A DNA stretch of 64,000 nt, from positions 1-64,000 of the forward strand of contig NZ_JAPFRD010000011.1 of assembly GCF_026183695.1 (NCBI RefSeq). The letters run 5' to 3'. This stretch comes from Alteromonas aquimaris (lineage in GTDB: Bacteria > Pseudomonadota > Gammaproteobacteria > Enterobacterales > Alteromonadaceae). Positions within the stretch are counted from its first letter, which is position 1. Each line of letters opens with the position of its first letter. Of this stretch, positions 11,478 to 20,625 are shown piece after piece. The position numbers and the translations under genes are program-made. The notes under the pieces were generated by a model. The model did not search any database, was not told where the DNA came from, and was given only the letters and a program-made list of their open reading frames with translations.

Positions 11478-12929
11478 TCAGCTTCGCCAGAACGTGGGCG
11501 AGAACAATACCAGCAGAGAAAATATTTCCAGTCGTCCAAATAACATGGCCATCACCAGTAACCACTTACCCGCATCGCTCACATCAGAATACGTTACGGA
11601 CACGCTACCTAACCCTGGACCAAGGTTATTTAACGTCGCCGCAGTGGCAGTAAATGCCGAAAGGTTATCTAACCCCGTGGCTATCATGCCGATCATGATA
11701 ACCACAAAAACAATCGCGTAGGCTGAGAAAAAGCCCCACACCGCTTCGACGACTCTATCCGGCATCGCTCTTTCTCCAAGCTTTACCGAATAAACCGCTT
11801 TAGGGTGGATAAGACGGTCTATTTCGCGCTTGCCTTGCAGAAACAACAAAAATACGCGGATCACTTTTAACCCGCCCCCGGTTGAACCAGCGCATCCTCC
11901 AATAAAGCTTGCGAAGATTAACAGGATAGGTAAAAAAGCCGGCCAAGCGGCGAAGTCGGTGGTAGCAAACCCGGCGGTAGTGCTGATCGATATCGCCTGG
12001 ATCATGGCTTGGTCCAAGGCTTCTTCGGCATCGGTATAATAGCCTGTGAGCACTAATACTAAAAAGCAGATTAAAATTATCGACGCCTGAATAACAAAAA
12101 ATGCTTTAAATTCAGGATCGTTAAAGTACCCTTTTGTTGAACGGGTAGCCGCAGCGGCATAGTGCAGGGAAAAATTAAGCGCAGCTATCAACAAAAATAT
12201 TGAGCACACCACGTTTACCATGGGGCTATCGAAGTAGCCTAAACTGGCATCGTGGGTCGAGAAACCGCCAATCGCAATCGTCGAGAACGCATGACAAATC
12301 GCATCGAACCAGCCCATACCGGCAAACCAATATGCCAGGGTGCATGCTATTGTTAGGGAAAGGTATATGTACCAAAGGTGTTTCGCGGTATCCGCAATAC
12401 GCGGGGTCATTTTAGAATCTTTAACTGGGCCGGGTGTTTCAGCTCGATACAACTGCATTCCCCCTACCCCTAAGATAGGCAGTATTGCCACCGCCAGTAC
12501 GATAATCCCCATACCGCCAAGCCACTGCAGCTGCTGACGATAAAATTGCACCGAGTGAGGCAGAAATTCTATGCCTTCAATCACAGTAGCGCCAGTAGTT
12601 GTCAATCCGGAGAACGATTCAAAAAACGCATCGGTGACCGTCATTGACGGTTGATCTAATAATATGAAAGGGATAGCGCCAAAACTCGCCAGTACAGTCC
12701 AGAACAAGACAACAATTAAGAAGCCTTCTTTGGCGCGTAAGTCGCGACGATGACCCCGTTGTGGATACCAAAAACCCAGCCCAGTTACCACACACATGAT
12801 AAAGGTAAGAATGAAAGGCAGACCACTCCCATCCTGATAGATCACCGACACCACCGCGGGGGGGATCATTGTGACACTAAAAAGTGCAACCAGCAGTCCA
12901 AGAATTCGTACTATCGCACGATAGTGCAT
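11478..12929 (-). CDS. trkH: Trk potassium channel protein TrkH
   Basis: 483-aa integral membrane protein with about ten hydrophobic segments and four pore-loop repeats; TTTGATV, STIAIGGFSTHD, STTAGFAT and a late NNLGPGLG are the filter-like segments. It matches E. coli TrkH from the first residues (MHYRAIVRILGLLVALFSVTMI). Together with TrkA it forms the low-affinity K+ uptake system. It is encoded convergently with trkA rather than in an operon with it. Confidence 0.95.
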   Translation of the reverse strand: MHYRAIVRILGLLVALFSVTMIPPAVVSVIYQDGSGLPFILTFIMCVVTGLGFWYPQRGHRRDLRAKEGFLIVVLFWTVLASFGAIPFILLDQPSMTVTDAFFESFSGLTTTGATVIEGIEFLPHSVQFYRQQLQWLGGMGIIVLAVAILPILGVGGMQLYRAETPGPVKDSKMTPRIADTAKHLWYIYLSLTIACTLAYWFAGMGWFDAICHAFSTIAIGGFSTHDASLGYFDSPMVNVVCSIFLLIAALNFSLHYAAAATRSTKGYFNDPEFKAFFVIQASIILICFLVLVLTGYYTDAEEALDQAMIQAISISTTAGFATTDFAAWPAFLPILLIFASFIGGCAGSTGGGLKVIRVFLLFLQGKREIDRLIHPKAVYSVKLGERAMPDRVVEAVWGFFSAYAIVFVVIMIGMIATGLDNLSAFTATAATLNNLGPGLGSVSVTYSDVSDAGKWLLVMAMLFGRLEIFSLLVLFSPTFWRS

Positions 12930-13027
12930 GTTTTTGCCTTATTTTTCTTTGATTTATCGGGCAGTTAAAAAAAGCGAATTTTAAATATTATCACTTGGCT
13001 TAATATTATGCGCGGTTACATGAATGC

Positions 13028-13059
13028 TGGCAAAGAAAAAAGCGTTGTTTTCTTTGCCA
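13028..13059 (-). terminator. Hairpin downstream of elbB, possible terminator
   Basis: A 12-bp perfect inverted repeat (TGGCAAAGAAAA and TTTTCTTTGCCA, loop of 8) lies just after the elbB stop and upstream of the trkH start. The left side lacks a clear U-tract for minus-strand transcripts, so efficient termination is uncertain. The structure itself is plain. Confidence 0.5.
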
Positions 13060-13066
13060 TATCAAC

Positions 13067-13720
13067 TCATGCCATCCCAATAACCGTCTGCACCATTTTA
13101 TTGATTCCCGCATGCGCTTCCAGAATATCCTGCGCCAGCATATAGGCGGGTGTAGTGACCAATTTCGCTTCACTATCGATAATTATTTCTTCCACCGGAC
13201 AACTGACATGCTGAGCCCCTAACGCATTTATACCTTGCGCAGTTGATTCATCGGTACCAATTGTCATTTTAACATTGTTACCATACACCGACGCTGCCAG
13301 AGCTGGGGCAATACAGGCATATCCTGCGGGCTTGCCACACTTTGCAAATGCCTTACATGCCGCTGCAACGTCACTATCTAGCTGGCTGTCTGCGCCATCA
13401 GTGGCAAAAGTACACAAGTTTTTCGCAGCACCAAACCCACCCGGAACAATCAGTGCGTCAAACTCATCTACGTTAAGTTCAGTTACCGGCTTTATTTCAC
13501 CGCGGGCAATACGGGCCGACTCCACCAACACATTCCGCGACTGTCCACTTTCCTCGGCACCGGACAAATGATTGATCACATGCAACTGCGCTTTATCGGG
13601 CGCAAAACACTGATATTCGGCCCCATGTTGCCTAATCGCCAATAGCGCCAATACCGTTTCGTGAATTTCAGCACCGTCAAATACACCACACCCGCTTAAG
13701 ATTACTGCAACTTTTTTCAT
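13067..13720 (-). CDS. elbB: Isoprenoid biosynthesis glyoxalase ElbB (DJ-1/PfpI fold)
   Basis: 217-aa protein of the class I glutamine amidotransferase-like fold. It shows VAVILSGCGVFDGAEIHE at the N-terminus, LIVPGGFGAAKNLC in the centre and the nucleophile-elbow type cysteine in AGYACIAPA. E. coli ElbB has glyoxalase activity and was named from a link to early isoprenoid synthesis; its physiological substrate is unclear. The start at 13720 follows a strong GGAGGAAAT ribosome site. A further 20 upstream codons in frame have no support. Confidence 0.92.
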   Translation of the reverse strand: MKKVAVILSGCGVFDGAEIHETVLALLAIRQHGAEYQCFAPDKAQLHVINHLSGAEESGQSRNVLVESARIARGEIKPVTELNVDEFDALIVPGGFGAAKNLCTFATDGADSQLDSDVAAACKAFAKCGKPAGYACIAPALAASVYGNNVKMTIGTDESTAQGINALGAQHVSCPVEEIIIDSEAKLVTTPAYMLAQDILEAHAGINKMVQTVIGMA

Positions 13721-14129
13721 ATTTCCTCCAAGGCCTTGCGTTCTCAGACTTATGCTTTTTTGTTCATTTTTCAATCTCAATTGAACAAAAAAGATATCAA
13801 AATACCTGTTAGGATTTTGAATTGGTTATGCTACATTACTTCGCTAACTTGGTAATGATAAAAATAAAGCTCGCCAAGTTATCCACAAAAAAGCAAACAA
13901 AAATAATAAAAATAAGGTTCTTGTTTCTAGCCGTCTACGCCTTATACCAAAACGACTTCAGGGTCTCAATTCCTGAGGCTTACTTATATCTAAAATTCAG
14001 CTCACCATTTTTTGTCACAGAGTTATCCACAGGATTAAAAAGATTCTTTACACCATCATCTGGCGAAGTGCAGGTGCATGTGGCATCCTCTCACTCAATC
14101 TATTGTTCCAAGCGAAAAGCGTATCCAGC
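13721..14129. promoter_or_regulatory. polA upstream spacer with two consensus DnaA boxes
   Basis: This 409-bp AT-rich gap between divergent elbB and polA encodes no recognisable gene. It contains two exact TTATCCACA DnaA boxes on the plus strand, at 13879-13887 and 14023-14031, 144 bp apart. The second is about 100 bp before the polA start. Binding of DnaA here could tie polA expression to initiation. The boxes are seen directly; regulation is inferred. Confidence 0.65.
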
Positions 14130-16883
14130 ATGTCAAAACAAACTACCCCACCCTTTATTCTTGTTGATGGTTCGTCCTACCTATTTCGAGCTTTTCATGG
14201 GTTACCCCCATTAACTAACTCTAAAGGACAGGATACGGGAGCAATTTACGGCGTGATCAATATGCTTAAGAGTTTGTTGAAACAATATCAACCCACTCAC
14301 ATTGCGGTAGTGTTTGATGCTAAAGGCAAAACGTTTCGTGATGAAATGTACGCCGAATATAAGGCAAATCGTCCGCCCATGCCTCAGGAGTTGGGTAGCC
14401 AGATTGCGCCACTTCACGAAATCATTCGCGCCATGGGTTTACCCATCATCATCGAAGAGGGCGTGGAAGCCGATGACGTTATCGGTACGTTGGCCAAGCA
14501 GGCGTCGGAGGCTGGTATCAATACACTTATCAGCACAGGTGACAAAGACATGGCCCAGCTGGTCAATGAGCATGTCACGTTAATCAATACCATGACCAAT
14601 CAACTCATGGATATAGCAGGCGTCAATGAAAAGTTCGGCGTGCCGCCTGAACTTATTATCGACTTTCTAGCCCTCAAGGGCGATAAGGTGGATAACATCC
14701 CGGGCGTTCCTGGTGTGGGCGATAAAAGTGCGCAGGCGATGTTAAATGGCATTGGGGGCATCAGCGCTATCTATAATAATCTGGACAAGCTCGCAGAACT
14801 AAGTTTCCGGGGCAGCAAAACAATGGCGGCCAAGATGCAGGAATACGAAGAGCAAGCACGTATTTCATATCAGCTTGCCACCATTAAAACCGATGTTGAA
14901 CTTTCAGTGAGGCCGGATGATCTTAAGCCCGCTACAGCAGATAACACTAAATTAGCCGCGTTATATACTGAGTATGAGTTTAAACGGTGGCTCCAGGAAG
15001 TATCCTCAGAAACCTCGGCACAGGAAATGGAAGACGCTGCTCCAGCTTCCTCGCCATCGGTTGATATTGACCACAGTAAATACGAAGTAATTTTCAGCGA
15101 AGCCGCGCTGGACAGATGGATCGAGAAACTCAAACAAGCCCCTCTCTGGGCATTTGATACCGAAACCACCAGCCTTAATTACAAAGACGCTGAATTAGTG
15201 GGCATGTCGTTTTGCACAGGGCCGGGTGAAGCTGCATACCTGCCGGTCGCGCACGATTATATGGACGCCCCGGAGCAACTCTCTCGCGATTTGGTATTGG
15301 AAAAATTTAAACCCCTGCTGGAAAATAATGAAGCCAAAAAGATTGGGCAGCATCTTAAATACGATAAACATGTGCTTGCCAATTATGACATTAAACTAAA
15401 CGGCATTGCTTTTGACACTATGCTGGAATCCTATGTGTTAAACAGCACCGCCACACGCCACGATATGGATTCATTAGCCTTGGCTTACCTTAGCCATCAA
15501 ACGGTAAAGTTTGAGGACATTGCGGGAAAAGGGGCTAAACAACTCACCTTTAATCAGATTGAAATTGATAAAGCAGCACCCTATGCCGCGGAAGATGCGG
15601 AAGTTACCTTTTTATTACATCAGGTTTTATGGGAAAAACTTGAACAAGTCGAGCCTTTAAAAAAGCTATTGTTGGATATCGAAATGCCGGTGGCCAATGT
15701 GTTGGCACGCATGGAGCAGCTTGGTGTGCGCATCGATAGCCAGCAACTTAATCAACAAAGCCAGGATTTGGCAAAGCGTATCATGGAACTAGAAAAACAA
15801 GTACATGAAGAAGCGGGTGAAGAATTTAATTTGGGATCTACTAAACAACTTCAACAAATTCTGTTTGAGAAAAACGCACTACCTGTCATTAAAAAAACGC
15901 CGAAGGGAGCCCCCTCTACCTCGGAAGAAGTTCTGCAGGAACTGGCCTTGGATTACCCGATTCCCAAGTTAATCATGGAGTATAGAGGGTTAACTAAGCT
16001 TAAAAATACCTATACCGACAAGCTACCCAAGATGATCGATCATCGCTCAGGGCGTGTGCATACCTCCTATCACCAAGCTGTTGCAGCCACCGGGCGTTTG
16101 TCTTCTACTGATCCTAATCTGCAAAATATTCCGATCCGAACCGAAGAAGGACGTAGAGTACGTCAGGCATTTGTGCCGCGAAAGGGATTCAAAATAGTTG
16201 CCGCCGACTACTCACAAATTGAACTTCGCATCATGGCACACCTTTCCAATGATAAGGGTTTACTTACCGCGTTTTCGGAGGGAATAGATATACATAGTGC
16301 CACCGCAGCCGAAGTATTTGGGGTGAAGCTGGAAGAGGTAACAACCAATCAGCGTCGCAACGCAAAAGCGATTAACTTTGGTTTAATTTATGGTATGTCT
16401 GCATTTGGCTTAGCCCGACAGCTCAACATTCCACGCGGCGAAGCTCAGGAGTATATGGATCTGTATTTCGCTCGCTACCCAGGGGTACGCACATACATGG
16501 ATGAAGCCCGGGAAAGCGCTAAAGAAAAGGGTTACGTGGAGACAGTGTTCGGGCGGCGCTTATATTTGCCTGATATTAAAGCCAGCAACGGGGCCCGCCG
16601 TAAGGGGGCAGAGCGTGCGGCTATTAATGCGCCGATGCAGGGTACCGCGGCAGATATCATCAAACTGGCAATGATTGCGGTTGATGAATGGATAGAAAAA
16701 GAGGCCCAAGAGGACGTTTTCATGATGATGCAGGTACATGACGAACTCGTTTTTGAAATAAAAGAACAAAACATTGAAAAACACAGTAGGCAAATCCAGC
16801 AATTAATGGAACGCGCCGCCACACTCTCAGTCCCATTAGATGTGGAAGTTGGGGTCGGAAATAACTGGGATGAAGCACATTAA
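14130..16883 (+). CDS. polA: DNA polymerase I
   Basis: 917-aa repair and Okazaki-fragment polymerase. Domains in order: 5'-3' exonuclease (residues about 8-290, [41 protein letters not shown]); an active 3'-5' exonuclease (about 320-510, [26 protein letters not shown], all acidic residues present); and the A-family polymerase (about 510-917, [41 protein letters not shown]). The start [14 protein letters not shown] is chosen by family alignment; the ribosome site is weak. The gene is followed by Spot 42 RNA, as in E. coli. Confidence 0.97.
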   Translation: MSKQTTPPFILVDGSSYLFRAFHGLPPLTNSKGQDTGAIYGVINMLKSLLKQYQPTHIAVVFDAKGKTFRDEMYAEYKANRPPMPQELGSQIAPLHEIIRAMGLPIIIEEGVEADDVIGTLAKQASEAGINTLISTGDKDMAQLVNEHVTLINTMTNQLMDIAGVNEKFGVPPELIIDFLALKGDKVDNIPGVPGVGDKSAQAMLNGIGGISAIYNNLDKLAELSFRGSKTMAAKMQEYEEQARISYQLATIKTDVELSVRPDDLKPATADNTKLAALYTEYEFKRWLQEVSSETSAQEMEDAAPASSPSVDIDHSKYEVIFSEAALDRWIEKLKQAPLWAFDTETTSLNYKDAELVGMSFCTGPGEAAYLPVAHDYMDAPEQLSRDLVLEKFKPLLENNEAKKIGQHLKYDKHVLANYDIKLNGIAFDTMLESYVLNSTATRHDMDSLALAYLSHQTVKFEDIAGKGAKQLTFNQIEIDKAAPYAAEDAEVTFLLHQVLWEKLEQVEPLKKLLLDIEMPVANVLARMEQLGVRIDSQQLNQQSQDLAKRIMELEKQVHEEAGEEFNLGSTKQLQQILFEKNALPVIKKTPKGAPSTSEEVLQELALDYPIPKLIMEYRGLTKLKNTYTDKLPKMIDHRSGRVHTSYHQAVAATGRLSSTDPNLQNIPIRTEEGRRVRQAFVPRKGFKIVAADYSQIELRIMAHLSNDKGLLTAFSEGIDIHSATAAEVFGVKLEEVTTNQRRNAKAINFGLIYGMSAFGLARQLNIPRGEAQEYMDLYFARYPGVRTYMDEARESAKEKGYVETVFGRRLYLPDIKASNGARRKGAERAAINAPMQGTAADIIKLAMIAVDEWIEKEAQEDVFMMMQVHDELVFEIKEQNIEKHSRQIQQLMERAATLSVPLDVEVGVGNNWDEAH

Positions 16884-16960
16884 AAAGTAATTAGGTTACG
16901 ACATTTGGCATACTTATATTCAAAATAGCGGCTTTTCAGTAATTAAATTACACAAAATGC

Positions 16961-16989
16961 TTGCTAAGCAGTTTTCATTTAAGTACCCT
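16961..16989 (+). promoter_or_regulatory. Spot 42 promoter
   Basis: Sigma70-type promoter with -35 TTGCTA (16961-16966), 17-bp spacer and -10 TACCCT (16984-16989), seven bases before the inferred Spot 42 start at 16997. In E. coli spf is repressed by cAMP-CRP. I see no clear CRP box here, so that control is not claimed. Confidence 0.7.
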
Positions 16990-16996
16990 TATTTGT

Positions 16997-17068
16997 GTAG
17001 GGTACAGAGGTGAAAACACTGTTTTCATTCCTTTGATTTGGCCCCGGTCGTTTGACCGGGGTTTTTTT
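16997..17068 (+). ncRNA. spf: Spot 42 small RNA, short form
   Basis: The 5' end GTAGGGTACAGAGGT is nearly identical to E. coli Spot 42. It is followed by a hairpin (AGGTGAAAAC...GTTTTCATTCCT), then TTTGATTTGG, which resembles the conserved GGATTTGG, and a strong terminator (CCCCGGTC/GACCGGGG plus T7). The position directly after polA is also conserved. Spot 42 is an Hfq-dependent RNA that represses secondary carbon-use genes in enterics. This copy is about 72 nt against 109 nt in E. coli, with the middle portion shortened, so its target range may differ. Confidence 0.88.
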
Positions 17069-17216
17069 ATATATTGAAGAACTCGCGCAGCCTCTCTTGC
17101 TCTCCGTTCACATCACTACGAAAAACGTTTTTTAAATAAAAATAAAAAAATCTGAACTAATGCGTCAAGACGTACTCTGAATATATAGTTTTAATGTGTT
17201 TTCTCTTTGTGTTTAG

Positions 17217-17244
17217 CCCCGCCCTTGGCGGGGTTTTCTTTTTT
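17217..17244 (+). terminator. Orphan plus-strand terminator after Spot 42
   Basis: Seven-bp stem CCCCGCC/GGCGGGG with a 3-base loop followed by TTTTCTTTTTT. It stands about 150 bp after the Spot 42 terminator, with no coding gene between. It is either a back-up terminator for polA/spf readthrough or the end of an unrecognised short RNA. Confidence 0.75.
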
Positions 17245-18071
17245 AATCACCCACGAAAACGTTTTTCGAATACGAATCCATTTGCTAGTTTTTCATTATT
17301 CCCCGTAAAGCTGCAGCATACACGCGTATAAAGCCTACTTCTGCTCGTACTTCAGTCAGATGAACAGAGAGTAAACACTCCCCATGTAGGTTTATGATCA
17401 GTCGTTTGACTGGTAATCGCTGATATAGTGAAGTTTAGTAGTCGGTAAAACCATTACACCCCTTATAAAAAAGAAGCAGTTGTCACACCCGCTGCAATTG
17501 GGTGCGCTTGCGACTCAACGGGTATGGGCCAGATTGCCCCAGCAAGCTAACAACCTGCGCCATGGAAGGATAAAAGTGTGGTCCCCCCTTAAACCCATCT
17601 GGGCAGTTAAGTTTAATTTTGCCTGAGGCGGCTAACCATTGTCGCTTCAATTTCTCACTCGTCGCTTACCAGCCACAAAAAAGCTCTATTCATTTCGCTC
17701 TTTCTTAAAGATTATCACCGACGCATAAGGTCAGATTTGAGATTGAAGGGCTTCGCCATGCAACACTTAGAGCATCTACGAACTCCACTATTCGTGGGGC
17801 TGGGGTTTGCAACAATTTGTTTTTTCTTGGTGATGTTTCATTGGGCACACCGGCAAGAGGGTATGCCGCAATGGCAGTAGCAATGTTAGTGCAAATGTTG
17901 TTGCCAGATCCAATAGCTCAATAGAGGATCGAAACGGTGGCAAAATCAAAGCAGGCAAAACCCTCTCCTGCACAAGCTCAAGATGCTAAGAATCAGTGAT
18001 AATAGTGGGTAACAGATGTGGAACTACACCAGCTATTACTACGCCGAATGTACACTTTTAATACGTGTTCA
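17245..18071. other. Long polA-engB spacer, no recognised gene
   Basis: About 830 bp without a convincing coding gene. E. coli has only Spot 42 between polA and yihA (engB). The sequence is not simple low-complexity DNA: parts are GC-richer with short inverted repeats (around 17480-17560). Several broken reading frames at 17758-18000 look like a possible gene remnant. The ACGAAAA(A)CGTTTTT motif at 17252-17266 nearly repeats one at 17117-17131. I compared it by eye with 6S, SRP, RNase P and tmRNA hallmarks and saw none. Confidence 0.5.
17758..17880 (+). CDS. Possible small membrane protein, 40 codons
   Basis: A short frame starting MQHLEHLRTPLF with one hydrophobic stretch (VGLGFATICFFLVMF) and ending HRQEGMPQWQ. 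A GAAGGG ribosome-like site lies about 8 bases upstream of the ATG. It could be a genuine single-pass micropeptide or the leftover N-terminus of a decayed gene, since further open segments in other frames follow to about 18000. No family is recognised. Support is weak. Confidence 0.2.
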   Translation: MQHLEHLRTPLFVGLGFATICFFLVMFHWAHRQEGMPQWQ

Positions 18072-18099
18072 CCCCGCTAATTAGCGGGGTTTTCTTTTT
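18072..18099 (+). terminator. Strong plus-strand terminator facing the engB 3' end
   Basis: Nine-bp perfect stem CCCCGCTAA/TTAGCGGGG followed by TTTTCTTTTT, reading on the plus strand. It overlaps the last codons of engB, which runs the other way. The only plus-strand annotation upstream is the doubtful small frame at 17758, so the terminator implies a plus-strand transcript in the spacer, or polA readthrough. It may also act for engB, but the minus side lacks a U-tract. Confidence 0.8.
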
Positions 18100-18706
18100 G
18101 TCCCGCAGTGTTATCTAATTCCAGCCATCGATTAAGCATTTGCTCTAACTCAGGTAAGCCTTGCTTATTTAATGCAGAAAATGTGTTTACTGTGACGTCT
18201 CCGCAAAACGCGAGCGCCGCTTCTCTAGCCATCAACAATTGTGCCTTACGTTTGCCCGATTTCAGCTTATCTGATTTAGTCAATAACGCCAGTACAGGCA
18301 AATTGGCACTCACCGCCCAATGGATTAAATCCTGATCTAGATCTTTAAATGGATGTCGAATATCCATCAACACCACCAGTCCTTTAAGGCACTTGCGTTT
18401 CTGTAGATATTCACCTAATGACAGTTGCCACTTTTTCTTCATTGCCAAAGGAACTTGTGCGTAACCGTAACCAGGCAGGTCCACCAGCCGTCGCTGTTCA
18501 TCCAGCTCAAACACGTTGATCAACTGCGTTCTTCCTGGGGTTTTACTGGTACGGGCAAGATTTCGCTGGCGCGTGAGTGTGTTCAATGCACTGGACTTAC
18601 CTGCATTGGACCGCCCTGCAAAGGCCACTTCAATGCCCCCCTCATCGGCAAGATGTTTAATATCAGGTGCACTGGTTAAAAATTTCGCTTTTGTATAGTA
18701 CGTCAT
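18077..18706 (-). CDS. engB: Ribosome biogenesis GTP-binding protein EngB/YsxC
   Basis: 209-aa TRAFAC-class GTPase needed for 50S ribosome assembly. GTPase motifs: GRSNAGKSS (G1), TPGRTQ (G2), DLPGYG (G3), TKSDK (G4) and a C-terminal SALNKQG (G5). It aligns with E. coli YihA from [11 protein letters not shown] onward. The ATG at 18706 ([12 protein letters not shown]) is preferred over a TTG 12 codons upstream. It is transcribed divergently from the cytochrome c4 gene. Confidence 0.94.
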   Translation of the reverse strand: MTYYTKAKFLTSAPDIKHLADEGGIEVAFAGRSNAGKSSALNTLTRQRNLARTSKTPGRTQLINVFELDEQRRLVDLPGYGYAQVPLAMKKKWQLSLGEYLQKRKCLKGLVVLMDIRHPFKDLDQDLIHWAVSANLPVLALLTKSDKLKSGKRKAQLLMAREAALAFCGDVTVNTFSALNKQGLPELEQMLNRWLELDNTAGQKENPAN

Positions 18707-18885
18707 GTATCGTAGCTCAAATTTTAGTTGCGCAATATACAACTGAATGACAGGATATTGCGATAAAAAGGGCGAAAAACCATAGTTTTATCATGGAATA
18801 GGTTTTTCTAACGCATTAAATGTGTAAAATAGCCATGATAACACGTATAGCACGCGAGCCGTTGGGACAATTACAGAGATAAATT

Positions 18886-19509
18886 ATGAAAAAACTGTGT
18901 TTGCTGATAGGAATGACATTTATGCTTAGTGGCGCAGCCGTTGCTAATGGCGATGCTGCTGCGGGCAAAGAGAAAGCAGCGACCTGCGCAGCCTGCCATG
19001 GGCCTGATGGAAATAGTGTAATTGAAGCGAATCCAAAATTGGCTGGCCAGCATCCGAACTATCTTGTTAAACAGTTACAAGAATTCAAGCTGGCCGCAGA
19101 AACCGGTGGCGAAGAGGGCCGTAACAATGCGGTAATGAACGGTATGGCCGCCCCCCTGTCTCAACAGGATATGGAAGATATCGCAGCGTATTACGCAAGT
19201 CAGGAAATGACTTCTGGGACGACGATAGAAGAATATGTTGAGCCTGGCGAAGCATTGTATCGTGGCGGTGACGAAGAACGGGGTATTACGGCGTGTATCG
19301 CTTGTCATGGTCCCAATGGGAATGGAATGCAATTAGCAGGTTTTCCAGATATTAGTGGACAACATGCGGCCTATACCGCAGCACAGCTAAACGCCTTTAA
19401 AGACGGTCTCCGTCACAATGATATGAACGGTATGATGCGTGATATCGCCCAAAAATTAACTGATGAAGATATTGCCATACTGGCCAGTTACATTTCAGGA
19501 TTACACTAA
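18886..19509 (+). CDS. Diheme cytochrome c4
   Basis: 207-aa periplasmic electron carrier. A signal peptide (MKKLCLLIGMTFMLSGAAVANG) precedes two homologous halves, each with a CxxCH heme site (CAACHGPDGNS near residue 45, CIACHGPNGNG near residue 140) and an AGQHPNY or SGQHAAY segment. Distal methionine ligands are likely in MNGMAAPLS and MNGMMRDI. Cytochrome c4 delivers electrons to terminal oxidases such as cbb3. It commonly sits beside engB in gammaproteobacteria. An ACAGAGATAAATT ribosome region precedes the ATG. Confidence 0.95.
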   Translation: MKKLCLLIGMTFMLSGAAVANGDAAAGKEKAATCAACHGPDGNSVIEANPKLAGQHPNYLVKQLQEFKLAAETGGEEGRNNAVMNGMAAPLSQQDMEDIAAYYASQEMTSGTTIEEYVEPGEALYRGGDEERGITACIACHGPNGNGMQLAGFPDISGQHAAYTAAQLNAFKDGLRHNDMNGMMRDIAQKLTDEDIAILASYISGLH

Positions 19510-19556
19510 ATTTCTACTAAATTCATCAATTTGTTAAATAATTGTAATAAAAGTAG

Positions 19557-19584
19557 TTGAAATTTAAAATCTGTCATGTATTCT
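19557..19584 (+). promoter_or_regulatory. Promoter of the 19.59-19.85 kb small RNA
   Basis: Sigma70-like promoter with -35 TTGAAA (19557-19562), 16-bp spacer and -10 TATTCT (19579-19584), about 50 bp after the cytochrome c4 stop. No coding start follows within a normal leader distance; the transcript would run to the terminator at 19820-19848. Confidence 0.65.
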
Positions 19585-19590
19585 ACTGCA

Positions 19591-19850
19591 TAACTTTTGA
19601 TGTCCACGCATAATAATAAAACAATGTGGCCTCAGGGGAATACATAACAATAATAATAAAAAAAGTTGCAAGGACGACGTCATAAAGCGTCAGGAAGACC
19701 CAAAACAACAAGAAACGATGCTCTGTCAATAATAAGAAAAAGTAGAGCTTAGCAGGATGCTAACTAGCACACAGAGGTGCAATAACGGGAGAGGTGTCAT
19801 CAGACACTCATACAAACAAGGTGATAGTTCAGGCTATCGCCTTTTTTTCT
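19591..19850 (+). ncRNA. Candidate small RNA, about 260 nt, possibly Csr-like
   Basis: A non-coding interval bounded by a good promoter and a strong terminator (stem GGTGATAG/CTATCGCC, loop TTCAGG, T7). The body has several small hairpins, some with GGA in the loop: TAGCAGGATGCTA (19757-19769 region) and GTCAGGAAGAC (19690 region). There is also a GTGTC/GACAC hairpin and A-rich linkers (AATAATAATAA). E. coli has csrC in the same place, between engB (yihA) and yihI, with a similar terminator and a shared TCAGGAAGAC motif. However only about five GGA triplets occur, near chance, so identity as a CsrA-sequestering RNA is open. That it is an RNA gene is more secure. Confidence 0.6.
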
Positions 19851-19870
19851 TTTGAGACATTACGTTTTTA

Positions 19871-20512
19871 ATGCCAATTCATACCTGCCCTCTTTGCGCA
19901 AGCACACACACAGATTTTTATTATGAAGACAGAACTCGTGTCTATCGGCAATGTCGACGGTGTACATTAGTATTCGTGGATAAAAATGACCTGCCCTCTA
20001 CAAGCACAGAACTAAACGAATACAACTTGCACGAAAACAATTCGGATGATTCAGGCTATCGACAATTTTTATCCAGATTAGCCGTTCCGTTGCTAAAAAT
20101 TTTACCTCCACAGCAATGTGGTTTGGATTTTGGCTGCGGTCCCTCGCCTGTCCTGGCCGATATGGTGGCTGAGGCGGGGCACCAGGTTGCACTGTACGAT
20201 CCTTTTTTCCAACCAGACAAATCGGTGTTAGCCGACAAATATGACTTCATTATGTGTACTGAAGCAATTGAACATTTCCATCATCCACAACGTGAGCTTA
20301 TGTTATTCAGCCAACTCATTAAAAAAGATGGTTGGCTAGCTATTATGACTAAACGCGTACTCAGCAAAACGCGTTTTGCAAACTGGCACTACAAAAATGA
20401 TCCTACACATGTCAGCTTTTTCAGTGATACAACGTTTGAGTTTATAGCCAGTCAATATGGTTACACCCTGGAATTCGCAGGTGCTGATGTAGTACTTATG
20501 CAGAAAATCTAG
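19871..20512 (+). CDS. Class I SAM-dependent methyltransferase with N-terminal zinc ribbon
   Basis: 213-aa protein. The first 35 residues hold a CPLC...CRRC metal-binding module. The remainder is a Rossmann methyltransferase: GLDFGCGPSPVLADMV (SAM loop, about residue 84), VALYDPF, and FIMCTEAIEHFHHP. It resembles methyltransferases with an N-terminal zinc ribbon whose substrates are mostly unassigned. The start lies 23 bases after the T-tract of the upstream RNA, so it has its own promoter or depends on readthrough. The substrate cannot be deduced. Confidence 0.75.
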   Translation: MPIHTCPLCASTHTDFYYEDRTRVYRQCRRCTLVFVDKNDLPSTSTELNEYNLHENNSDDSGYRQFLSRLAVPLLKILPPQQCGLDFGCGPSPVLADMVAEAGHQVALYDPFFQPDKSVLADKYDFIMCTEAIEHFHHPQRELMLFSQLIKKDGWLAIMTKRVLSKTRFANWHYKNDPTHVSFFSDTTFEFIASQYGYTLEFAGADVVLMQKI

Positions 20513-20625
20513 CGTGTTAACTTGCTTACATTGTTACAATGATTAGAAATCAACCGCACGTTGTTGATAAAACACCGCTATAATAGCGTTCATAATGAAA
20601 GTAGAATGTGGAATGATAAATAGCT

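Noticed and set aside
17245-18071. Polycistronic RNA such as 6S, SRP RNA, RNase P RNA or tmRNA in the polA-engB spacer
   Set aside because: None of the hallmark segments (for example the GGAAGGAAGCAGCC tetraloop region of SRP RNA) is present.
19591-19850. Firm naming of the small RNA as csrB/csrC
   Set aside because: Only about five GGA triplets occur in 260 nt, close to chance, so position and terminator similarity alone do not prove identity.
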